Shown piece by piece: positions 1-5,080 of a stretch of 5,179 nt of DNA. The notes below the pieces were generated by a model. That model made no database searches, had not been told where the DNA came from, and saw nothing but the letters and a program-made list of their open reading frames with translations. Where the stretch lies: assembly GCA_934553185.1 (NCBI GenBank), contig CAKTFF010000188.1, positions 1-5,179 of the forward strand, in the 5' to 3' direction. This stretch comes from an uncultured Devosia sp. (lineage in GTDB: Bacteria; Pseudomonadota; Alphaproteobacteria; Rhizobiales; Devosiaceae). The first letter of the stretch is position 1; every line of letters begins with the position of its first letter. A program made the position numbers and the translations under genes.

Positions 1-938
1 CTTGCCGCGAACGTGGCCTGTTCGCGGGCATTGACCGTTACCGGATAACCGCGCGCATAGCGCACGGTGGCCGCGGCGCCGAAGCTGCGGGCGAACTGGG
101 GGATGAAGTCGGCGAGCCGCTGCTCGATCATGTCCTGCACTGCGCCATCAAGCGTGCGCACCGTGCCGGTGATCTTGGCGCTGCGCGAGATCACGTTATC
201 GGCTTCGCCCGCTTCCACCATGGTCACCGACAGCACGGCATTGGCCAGGGGATCGACATTGCGCGACACGATGGACTGGAGCGCCACGATCATGTTGGCG
301 GCCACCACGATCGGGTCGATCGTGGTTTGCGGACGGGCCGCATGGCCGCCCCGGCCGATAATGTCGACATAGAACCGGTCGGTCGCCGCCATGATACCGC
401 CGGCGCGGATGCCGAATTCCCCGGCCGGCATGCCGGGCCAGTTGTGCATGCCGTAAAATTCATCGATTCCGAACCGCTCCACCAGCCCATCCTCGAGCAT
501 GGCCTTGCCGCCGGCGCCGCCCTCTTCGGCCGGCTGGAACACCAGGGCGATGCGTCCATCGAAATTGCGCGTTTCGCTGAGATATTTGGCGGCGCCCAGC
601 AGCATTGCCGTGTGCCCGTCATGGCCGCAGGCATGCATCTTGCCGGGGACGGTGGAGCCATAGGGCTTGCCGGTTTTTTCAGTCATGGGCAGCGCGTCCA
701 TGTCGGCGCGCAGGGCAATGGTGCGGCCGCTCGTATTGCTGCGGCCGTTGATGATGGCGACAACGCCTGTGCGCCCGATGCCGGAGACCACCTCGTCGCA
801 GCCGAAATCCTGCAGCTTGTCGGCAACGATCCCGGCCGTGCGCACCACCTCGTAGAGCACCTCGGGATGCGCATGGAAATCCTGCCGCCAGGCGGCGATT
901 TCAGGGGCAAACTCGGCAACGCGATTGATAACGGGCAT
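1..938 (-). CDS. M20D-family amidohydrolase (hippurate hydrolase / aminoacylase-like), 3' end cut by window
   Basis: Read on the minus strand, an open frame runs from ATG at 938-936 to the window edge (312 codons, no stop), so the C-terminal part (roughly 75 residues by family length of about 385-390) is missing. The product should be a cytoplasmic metallopeptidase-fold enzyme that hydrolyses N-acyl amino acids or related amides. Visible M20D marks: FHAHPE at residues 21-26; MHACGHDGHT at 101-110 with metal ligands Cys104 and His106; FQPAEEG at 134-140 with the catalytic/ligand Glu pair 138-139; YGMHNWPG at 162-169 with ligand His165; and the lid/dimerisation domain beginning near FYVDIIGRGGHAARP (189-203), with His199. 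The last metal-ligand His lies beyond the window. Substrate cannot be told from sequence; hippurate hydrolase, N-acyl-L-amino acid hydrolase and IAA-amide hydrolase annotations all share these motifs. It is transcribed divergently from etfB. No clear Shine-Dalgarno is visible before the ATG. Confidence 0.9.
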   Translation of the reverse strand, partial: MPVINRVAEFAPEIAAWRQDFHAHPEVLYEVVRTAGIVADKLQDFGCDEVVSGIGRTGVVAIINGRSNTSGRTIALRADMDALPMTEKTGKPYGSTVPGKMHACGHDGHTAMLLGAAKYLSETRNFDGRIALVFQPAEEGGAGGKAMLEDGLVERFGIDEFYGMHNWPGMPAGEFGIRAGGIMAATDRFYVDIIGRGGHAARPQTTIDPIVVAANMIVALQSIVSRNVDPLANAVLSVTMVEAGEADNVISRSAKITGTVRTLDGAVQDMIEQRLADFIPQFARSFGAAATVRYARGYPVTVNAREQATFAA

Positions 939-962
939 AGGGGAAAACCAAACACTTTTGTT

Positions 963-985
963 GTGGGTCAGTGTCGCTGTCCCAC
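963..985. promoter_or_regulatory. 23-bp dyad, possible operator
   Basis: The arms GTGGGTCAG (963-971) and CTGTCCCAC (977-985) are reverse complements except for one T/T mismatch, around a 5-base centre TGTCG. Half-site spacing is of the order expected for a dimeric HTH regulator, and the dyad covers the proposed -10 box and start point of the minus-strand promoter, a typical repressor position. The regulator is unknown. A chance palindrome or a leader hairpin remains possible. Confidence 0.35.
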
Positions 986-998
986 TTGGCGGCGTCAA
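970..998 (-). promoter_or_regulatory. Candidate sigma-70-type promoter for the amidohydrolase gene
   Basis: On the minus strand, TTGACG (998-993) is followed after 17 bases by GACACT (975-970). The -35 box is good and the -10 box is weak (3 of 6 to TATAAT). A start near 963 would give a leader of about 25 bases before the ATG at 938. Position and spacing are plausible; no experimental support. The -10 box lies inside the dyad at 963-985. Confidence 0.35.
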
Positions 999-1138
999 CT
1001 CTAGCATGAACTTGTCTGGGGAGGGACGTGGCGCCGCTTGCGGCAGCGTTTTCCAACAATGAGCCGCACACTAGCCCAAATTTGCCGGGCTGTGGCTTGC
1101 CCCTGCTTGCCAATTTTGCCATCACACGGCCAACCTGC

Positions 1139-1144
1139 GGAGAG
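1139..1144 (+). promoter_or_regulatory. Ribosome binding site of etfB
   Basis: GGAGAG lies just upstream of ATG 1148 (5 bases between GGAG and ATG). It decides the start: the frame stays open upstream to a GTG at 1028, but the ETF beta family starts with M-K-[IV]-L-V, which matches ATG 1148. No convincing sigma-70 promoter was found for etfB in 1003-1138. Confidence 0.6.
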
Positions 1145-1147
1145 CTC

Positions 1148-1906
1148 ATGAAAATCCTGGTCGCCATCAAGCGTGTCGTCGATCACAACGTGCGCATCCG
1201 CGTGCGGCCCGATGGCTCCGGCGTCGAAACCAATGGCGTGCGCATGTCCATGAACCCCTTCTGCAAGCATGCGGTGGAAGCGGCGGTGCAACTGGCCGAG
1301 GCCAGACATGCCGACGAGATCGTCATCGTTTCGATTGGGCCCAAGGTGGCAACCGACGTGATCCTCACGGCCCTTGCCATGGGCGCCCATCGCGGCATTC
1401 TGGTGCAAACTGATGCCGAGCTCGAAACCTTGACCATCGCCAAGCTGCTGGCCAAGGTCGTGGCCGAAGAAAATGCTGACCTCGTTCTCCTGGGCAAGCA
1501 GGCGGTGGACGACGACAGCAACCATGTCGGCCAGATGCTGGCGGCGCTGCTGGGGCGCCCGCAGGCGACCTTTGCGTCCGCCATCAAGCTCAGCGGAGAA
1601 ATGCTGGAGGTGACCCGCGACATCGATGCCGGCACCGAAACGGTGAGCCTGCCACTGCCGGCGATCGTGACCGCTGACCTCGGTCTCAACACGCCGCGCA
1701 ATGCTGCGCTGCCCATGGTGATGAAAGCCCGCGCCAAGCCGCTGGCCATCCGCCCGGTCGCCGAGTTTGGCGTCGATCTCGCCCCGCGCCTCCAGGTGGA
1801 AAAGATCTCCCCGCCGCCTGAGCGTGTGGCGGGAAAAACGGTCGGTTCCGTTGGCGAACTGGCTGCCTTCATTGCCGCCGAAGTCTCTGAAATGGAGGCG
1901 CTGTGA
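1148..1906 (+). CDS. etfB: Electron transfer flavoprotein subunit beta (divergent)
   Basis: The product (252 aa; family about 250) is the small subunit of the soluble ETF heterodimer, which holds structural AMP and helps cover the FAD bound by EtfA; ETF accepts electrons from acyl-CoA and other flavin dehydrogenases. The N-terminus MKILVAIKRVVDHNVRIRV, MSMNPF at 33-38, TALAMGA at 74-80, LLGKQAVDDDSN at 114-125, LPAIVTADLGLN at 170-181 and ALPMVMKA at 187-194 match the family along the whole length. Leu188 aligns with the dehydrogenase-docking anchor Leu195 of human ETF beta. Unusual residues: His13 replaces the flavin-proximal Tyr (human Tyr16); Asp158 replaces Glu165; His126-Val127 replace Gln133-Thr134 of the AMP loop; the usual DGG is D-A-G at 160-162; NEPRY is NTPRN at 181-185; and the acidic E-I after NPF[CD] is K-H (40-41). 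The gene is coupled to etfA: its TGA shares one base with the etfA ATG. Family assignment is certain; the dehydrogenase partner is unknown. Confidence 0.96.
   Translation: MKILVAIKRVVDHNVRIRVRPDGSGVETNGVRMSMNPFCKHAVEAAVQLAEARHADEIVIVSIGPKVATDVILTALAMGAHRGILVQTDAELETLTIAKLLAKVVAEENADLVLLGKQAVDDDSNHVGQMLAALLGRPQATFASAIKLSGEMLEVTRDIDAGTETVSLPLPAIVTADLGLNTPRNAALPMVMKARAKPLAIRPVAEFGVDLAPRLQVEKISPPPERVAGKTVGSVGELAAFIAAEVSEMEAL
1894..1898 (+). promoter_or_regulatory. Ribosome binding site of etfA, inside etfB
   Basis: GGAGG within the last codons of etfB is 7 bases before ATG 1906. This favours ATG 1906 over the GTG at 1903 in the same frame and gives the common TGATG stop/start overlap, indicating translational coupling of the two subunits. 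Confidence 0.7.
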
Positions 1907-2838
1907 TGAGTGTTCTCGTTCTGGCCGATCACGACAACGGACAGTTGTCGCCCGCCACCGCCCGGGTGGTCCAGGCAGCCAGCAGCCTTGGTCCGGTGGA
2001 TGTGCTGGTGGTCGCTGACAACGGCGCGGCAATTGCCCAAACCGCATCTACCCTTGCTGGCGTCGACAAGGTTGTGGTGGCGCAGGGTAATTCGTTGGCA
2101 GATGGGCTCGAAAAGCTGCTCGAAACGCTGGCCGTTCGGTATGCTTATGTGGTCGCCAGCGCGGGCAGTGTCGGCAAGGACGTGATGCCGCGCCTTGCCG
2201 CACGTCTCGACCTCATGCCGGTGACCGACATCGTCGCCATCCATTCTCCAACGCGCTTTGATCGGCCCATCTATGCCGGTAATGCGGTGCAGACTGTGTC
2301 CGACACCCAGGAGCGCCACGTCCTCACCATCCGCGCCTCTGCCTTCCGCCCCGCTCCCATTTCGGACACGGCGGCACCGATCGAAAGCATTGAGCATACG
2401 GCGCAATCAGTTGCCCGCCTCATCGCCGCGCAGGGGGGCGAAAGCGACACGCCGGACCTTGCAACTGCCCAAATCGTTGTCGGCGGCGGGGTTGCCCTGG
2501 GCTCAGCGGAAAAGTTCGCGCTGGTTGCCGACCTGGCCCGTAAACTTGGCGCGGCGGTGGGTGCCACCCGCGCCGCCGTCGATGCCGGTTACGCGCCCAA
2601 TGATTGGCAGATCGGCCAAACCGGCAAGATCATTGCGCCCGACCTTTACATCGCGGTCGGTATTTCCGGTGCGCTGCAGCATCTAGCCGGCATTCAGGGC
2701 GCCAAGACCATCATCGCCATCAATAGCGATCCCGAAGCGCCGCTCGTTAAGCTCGCCGACATGGCGCTGATCGGTGACCTATTTGAAATCATTCCGCAAC
2801 TCATGGCTGAACTCGACAAGGTTGGAGTAGCGCGCTGA
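1906..2838 (+). CDS. etfA: Electron transfer flavoprotein subunit alpha (divergent)
   Basis: The product (310 aa; family about 310) is the FAD-binding ETF subunit. The N-terminal domain (about 1-185) carries GKDVMPRLAARL at 90-101 and RPIYAGNAVQTV at 120-131. The C-terminal FAD domain has ATRAAVDAGYAPND (220-233), IGQTGKIIAP (236-245) and LYIAVGISGALQH (247-259), which fits the ETF alpha signature through AIN at 271-273. FAD contacts such as Thr239 and His259 are kept. The segment normally read as VVSGGRG is VVGGGVA (191-197): the conserved Arg (human alpha Arg249, Methylophilus alpha Arg237), which stabilises the flavin semiquinone, is Val196 (codon GTT, 2491-2493). This is a clean in-frame substitution in an otherwise intact gene with normal codon use, not a sign of decay. 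No 4Fe-4S ferredoxin domain is present. It is translated from ATG 1906, overlapping etfB by one base; a palindromic repeat begins 16 bases after the stop. No ETF-ubiquinone oxidoreductase gene lies in the window. Confidence 0.96.
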   Translation: MSVLVLADHDNGQLSPATARVVQAASSLGPVDVLVVADNGAAIAQTASTLAGVDKVVVAQGNSLADGLEKLLETLAVRYAYVVASAGSVGKDVMPRLAARLDLMPVTDIVAIHSPTRFDRPIYAGNAVQTVSDTQERHVLTIRASAFRPAPISDTAAPIESIEHTAQSVARLIAAQGGESDTPDLATAQIVVGGGVALGSAEKFALVADLARKLGAAVGATRAAVDAGYAPNDWQIGQTGKIIAPDLYIAVGISGALQHLAGIQGAKTIIAINSDPEAPLVKLADMALIGDLFEIIPQLMAELDKVGVAR

Positions 2839-2853
2839 CAGCATCCACCCACC

Positions 2854-2925
2854 GTGTCGCCGGGGCTCGACCCGGGGACCATCTTGGAAGCTCAGGATGG
2901 ATCCCGGTTCAGGACGGAATGACAC
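2854..2925. repeat. Degenerate intergenic palindromic repeat (72 bp)
   Basis: The terminal GTGTC (2854-2858) and GACAC (2921-2925) are perfect inverted repeats. The inner arms CGACCCGGGGACCATC (2868-2883) and GATGGATCCCGG (2896-2907, extending outward) pair imperfectly, around a centre near TTGGAAGCTCAG. Comparing the two 32-base arms by eye gives about 20 matches, with the middle of the arms worst. The wording (gtgtc..ccgggg..gacccgggga.ccatc) resembles repeats scattered between genes in many alphaproteobacteria. Its place directly after etfA means it could form an mRNA 3' hairpin, but there is no T-tract of a classical terminator. Confidence 0.6.
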
Positions 2926-2959
2926 TTCGGGCGGAACGCGTTCTGATTCACATCCGCAA

Positions 2960-2987
2960 TTGCAAAAACCCCTCCGCCGCCTATAAC
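2960..2987 (+). promoter_or_regulatory. Probable sigma-70-type promoter of the aminotransferase gene
   Basis: TTGCAA (2960-2965) and TATAAC (2982-2987, 5 of 6 to consensus) are separated by 16 bases. A start near 2994 would leave a leader of about 25 bases before ATG 3019. The aminotransferase therefore probably has its own transcript rather than depending on etfBA. Only a weak GGAA (3004-3007) precedes the start codon as a ribosome binding site. Confidence 0.5.
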
Positions 2988-3018
2988 AGCCCCGCTTTCC
3001 ACCGGAACCACAAAGTCC

Positions 3019-4203
3019 ATGTTTGAGACCCTCTCCAAGGCCCCTGGCGACAAGATCCTGGCGCTGATGGGCGAATATGCCGCTGACACGCGGCCGACCA
3101 AGATCGACCTCGGCGTGGGCGTCTACAAGGACGAAAAGGGCGTGACCCCGGTGATGAGCGCGGTACGCAAAGCCGAACAGCGCATCCTCGATAACGAAAA
3201 AACCAAGACCTATCTCGGCATCGCCGGCAACAAGGGCTACGGCACAGCTGTGCTCGACCTGGCCTTGGGCGACAGCGTCGATCGCGCGCGCGTCCGCATC
3301 GCCCAGGCGCCGGGCGGCACCGGTTCGCTCTGGGTGCTAATGACGCTGATCAATCGCGCGCGCCCCGGCGCCACGGTCTGGGTCTCGGACCCCACCTGGC
3401 CCAACCACATGCCAATCGCCGAAAATGCCGGCCTCGTGGTCAAGTTCTATCCCTATTTCGACCCTGAAACGCGTGGGGTGAAGTTCAACGCCATGCTCGC
3501 TGCCCTTGATGGGCTGGGCAAGGACGACGTGGTGCTTCTGCACGGCTGCTGCCACAACCCGACGGGCGCCAATCTTACGCCCGAGCAGTGGGACGAAGTT
3601 GCGCAAAGCCTGGCCCGCACCGGCGCGCTGCCGTTTATCGACCTCGCCTATCTCGGCTTTGGCGACGGGCTTGAGGCCGACGCCTATGGCACGCGCAAGG
3701 TCTTGTCCTCGGTCAATGAAGCGCTGGTCGCCTTTTCGGGCTCGAAGAATTTCGGCCTTTATCGTGAACGCGTCGGCGCCGCCATCCTGGTGGCTCGCGA
3801 TGCAGCGCAGGCCGACACGGCGCAGTCGCAATTGCTCAACATCATTCGGGGCGCCTATTCGCAGCCACCCGATCATGGCGCTGAAATCATCCGCACCATT
3901 TTGGAAGACGCCGATCTGCGCGCCGAGTGGGAAGCCGAGCTCGACGTGATGCGCGCGCGCATGATCACCCTGCGCCAAAAGCTGAGCGACGCCATCCGCC
4001 AGCGCTCCAACGGGCATGACTTCGACTTCATCGCCGATCATCGTGGCATGTTTTCGCTACTGGGCCTGCCGAACAGCGTTGTCGAACACCTTAAGGCCAC
4101 CAATGGCGTTTATATGATCGGCGACAGCCGCATCAATGTCGCCGGAATTCCCGAAGATCGCGTCGGCGACCTCGCCGACGCCATGCTGGCCGCAATCCCA
4201 TAG
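3019..4203 (+). CDS. Class I aminotransferase, aspartate/aromatic amino acid type (AspC/TyrB subgroup)
   Basis: This PLP enzyme (394 aa; family about 396-400) transfers the amino group between aspartate or aromatic amino acids and 2-oxoglutarate in the cytoplasm. It aligns from the first residues ([20 protein letters not shown]) with E. coli AspC/TyrB. Visible active-site features: Tyr65 in [14 protein letters not shown] (98-105) for the phosphate cup; Trp127 in DPTWPNH, stacking on [12 protein letters not shown] (175-183) with Asn180; Asp208 and Tyr211 in [12 protein letters not shown]; Schiff-base Lys243 in [14 protein letters not shown] (240-253), with Arg251; and Arg371 in SRINVAGI for the substrate alpha-carboxylate. 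Arg277 ([11 protein letters not shown]) aligns with AspC Arg292, the side-chain carboxylate clamp, so dicarboxylate substrates should be accepted. Members of this subgroup often act on both aspartate and aromatic substrates, so aspC versus tyrB cannot be decided. It starts at ATG 3019 behind its own promoter and ends 67 bases before the transaldolase gene. Confidence 0.94.
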   Translation: MFETLSKAPGDKILALMGEYAADTRPTKIDLGVGVYKDEKGVTPVMSAVRKAEQRILDNEKTKTYLGIAGNKGYGTAVLDLALGDSVDRARVRIAQAPGGTGSLWVLMTLINRARPGATVWVSDPTWPNHMPIAENAGLVVKFYPYFDPETRGVKFNAMLAALDGLGKDDVVLLHGCCHNPTGANLTPEQWDEVAQSLARTGALPFIDLAYLGFGDGLEADAYGTRKVLSSVNEALVAFSGSKNFGLYRERVGAAILVARDAAQADTAQSQLLNIIRGAYSQPPDHGAEIIRTILEDADLRAEWEAELDVMRARMITLRQKLSDAIRQRSNGHDFDFIADHRGMFSLLGLPNSVVEHLKATNGVYMIGDSRINVAGIPEDRVGDLADAMLAAIP

Positions 4204-4234
4204 CCTTTGCACTGGCGGCAAGCCGCTGCCGTGC

Positions 4235-4240
4235 TATAGT
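4235..4240 (+). promoter_or_regulatory. Possible -10 box upstream of the transaldolase gene
   Basis: TATAGT matches the -10 consensus at 5 of 6 bases and would start transcription about 24 bases before ATG 4271. The -35 partner is poor: CTGGCG (4212-4217) at 17 bases matches 3 of 6, and the better TTGCAC (4207-4212) is 22 bases away. Co-transcription with the aminotransferase is equally possible. Confidence 0.3.
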
Positions 4241-4241
4241 T

Positions 4242-4257
4242 TTTGCCTACGGGCAAA
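4242..4257 (+). promoter_or_regulatory. UACG-tetraloop hairpin just upstream of the transaldolase Shine-Dalgarno
   Basis: TTTGCC (4242-4247), TACG (4248-4251) and GGCAAA (4252-4257) form a perfect 6-bp stem closed by C-G around UACG, a member of the very stable UNCG tetraloop class. It ends three bases before the ribosome binding site. In a transcript running on from the aminotransferase it would be an intact leader hairpin; with a start from the TATAGT at 4235-4240 it would lie at the transcript's 5' end or be partly lost. There is no T-run after it, so it is not a terminator. Confidence 0.45.
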
Positions 4258-4260
4258 CCA

Positions 4261-4267
4261 GGAGGAA
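4261..4267 (+). promoter_or_regulatory. Strong ribosome binding site of the transaldolase gene
   Basis: GGAGGAA with 5 bases between GGAGG and ATG 4271 is the best Shine-Dalgarno in the window. It fixes the start at 4271 although the frame is open upstream into the aminotransferase gene, and it suggests high expression. Confidence 0.8.
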
Positions 4268-4270
4268 ATC

Positions 4271-4924
4271 ATGAAGTTCTTTGTCGATACCGCAGAAATC
4301 AAGGACATCAGGGAGCTCCATGAAGCCGGTCTGGTTGATGGCGTGACCACCAACCCGTCGCTGATTGCCAAGTCGGGCCGCGACTTCAAGGAAGTCGTGC
4401 GTGAAATCTGCTCGGTGACGCCCGGTCCGGTTTCGGCCGAAGTCGCCAGCCTTGAATATGACGGCATGGTCGCCGAAGGCGAGGTGCTCGCCGCGCTGGC
4501 CAGCAATGTCGTGGTCAAGCTGCCGCTGACCCTGGCCGGTCTCAAGGCCACCAAGACCTTCAAGGATCGCGGCATTCAGACCAATGTGACGCTTTGCTTT
4601 TCGGCCAACCAGGCGCTGCTCGCCGCCAAGGCCGGCGCGACCTATATCTCGCCCTTCCTCGGGCGCCTCGACGACATCAACCTCGATGGCGTTGAACTGA
4701 TCGAAAACATTCGGCAGATTTACGACAACTACGCCTTTGAAACCGAAATCCTGGCGGCCTCGATCCGCACGCCCAACCACGTGACCCAGGTGGCACTGGC
4801 CGGCGCCGATGTGGCGACCATTCCGCCCGCCGTGATCCGCAAGCTGGCCGACCACCCGCTGACCAATGCCGGCATCGAAGGCTTCGTCAAGGATTGGGCC
4901 GGCACCGGCCAGTCGATCCTTTAG
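4271..4924 (+). CDS. tal: Transaldolase, small TalC/Fsa-type subfamily
   Basis: This class I aldolase-fold enzyme (217 aa; subfamily about 212-220) moves a dihydroxyacetone unit between sugar phosphates in the non-oxidative pentose phosphate pathway. The (beta/alpha)8 barrel motifs are in order: FVDTAEI with Asp6; [14 protein letters not shown] (23-36) with Asn28; VSAEVAS (54-60) with Glu57; VVVKLPLT (80-87) with Schiff-base Lys83; [19 protein letters not shown] (105-123); [10 protein letters not shown] (126-135) with Phe129 and Arg132; ILAASIRTP (160-168); and the C-terminal [12 protein letters not shown]. Fructose-6-phosphate aldolases of the same fold have Gln at the Glu57 position and Tyr at the Phe129 position (E. 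coli FsaA Gln59, Tyr131). Glu57 and Phe129 here argue for true transaldolase activity even though such genes are often labelled fsa. The gene is complete, with a strong ribosome binding site, and a composite inverted repeat begins 13 bases after the stop. Confidence 0.93.
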   Translation: MKFFVDTAEIKDIRELHEAGLVDGVTTNPSLIAKSGRDFKEVVREICSVTPGPVSAEVASLEYDGMVAEGEVLAALASNVVVKLPLTLAGLKATKTFKDRGIQTNVTLCFSANQALLAAKAGATYISPFLGRLDDINLDGVELIENIRQIYDNYAFETEILAASIRTPNHVTQVALAGADVATIPPAVIRKLADHPLTNAGIEGFVKDWAGTGQSIL

Positions 4925-4937
4925 GACGGCTCTGCCC

Positions 4938-5064
4938 TCTCCCCTTGTGGGAGAAGGTGCCCGAAGGGCGGATGAGGGGTTCCATCCGCCTACGCTTAGT
5001 CTGTGGCGAGAACCCCTCATCCGTCTCGGCCGCTGGCCGATCCACCTTCTCCCACAAGGGGAGA
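4938..5064. repeat. Composite inverted-repeat element (RIME-like mosaic palindrome)
   Basis: Outer arms 4938-4959 and 5043-5064 are perfect 22-base reverse complements (core CCCCTTGTGGGAGAAGG); similarity continues to about 4936 and 5066 with one mismatch. Inner arms 4969-4982 and 5010-5023 are perfect over 14 bases (CGGATGAGGGGTTC). Between outer and inner arms each side holds its own small hairpin: GCCC-GAA-GGGC at 4959-4969 on the left, and TCGGCC-GCT-GGCCGA at 5026-5040 on the right. A 27-base centre (4983-5009) is left unpaired. The wording resembles intergenic mosaic repeats found in many copies in Rhizobiales (RIME-type, from memory). I see no transposase and no clear target-site duplication. 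It fills most of the gap between the transaldolase and the next gene, and open frames across it are not genes. Confidence 0.8.
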
Positions 5065-5080
5065 AGGAAAGAGGGCATGA

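Noticed and set aside
327..1004. 225-codon plus-strand open frame opposite the amidohydrolase
   Set aside because: The minus-strand frame carries all M20 metal-site motifs in order; the plus-strand translation is its His/Gly/Ala-rich shadow.
1073..1091. AGCCC / GGGCT hairpin with a 9-base loop upstream of etfB
   Set aside because: Only five pairs and a long loop; easily found by chance in DNA of this composition.
1093..1110. TGGC...TTGC arrangement resembling a sigma-54 promoter before etfB
   Set aside because: The GG and GC elements are 13 (or 9) bases apart instead of the required 10.
1028..1147. 40-residue N-terminal extension of EtfB from GTG 1028
   Set aside because: A purine-rich stretch does precede the GTG, but the extra residues are low in character and ETF beta proteins start at the MKILV position, which has its own ribosome binding site.
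1001..2406. Two long minus-strand open frames (348 and 407 codons) opposite etfBA
   Set aside because: They are antisense to unmistakable etfB/etfA, their translations are Arg/His/Ser-rich with no recognisable family, and long antisense frames are expected from GC-rich third positions.
3337..4041. 234-codon minus-strand open frame opposite the aminotransferase
   Set aside because: It is antisense to a complete aminotransferase with all active-site residues and shows no family motif of its own.
4247..5020. 257-codon minus-strand open frame opposite the transaldolase and repeat
   Set aside because: It begins inside the palindromic element and runs antisense to a complete transaldolase; the composition is that of a shadow frame.
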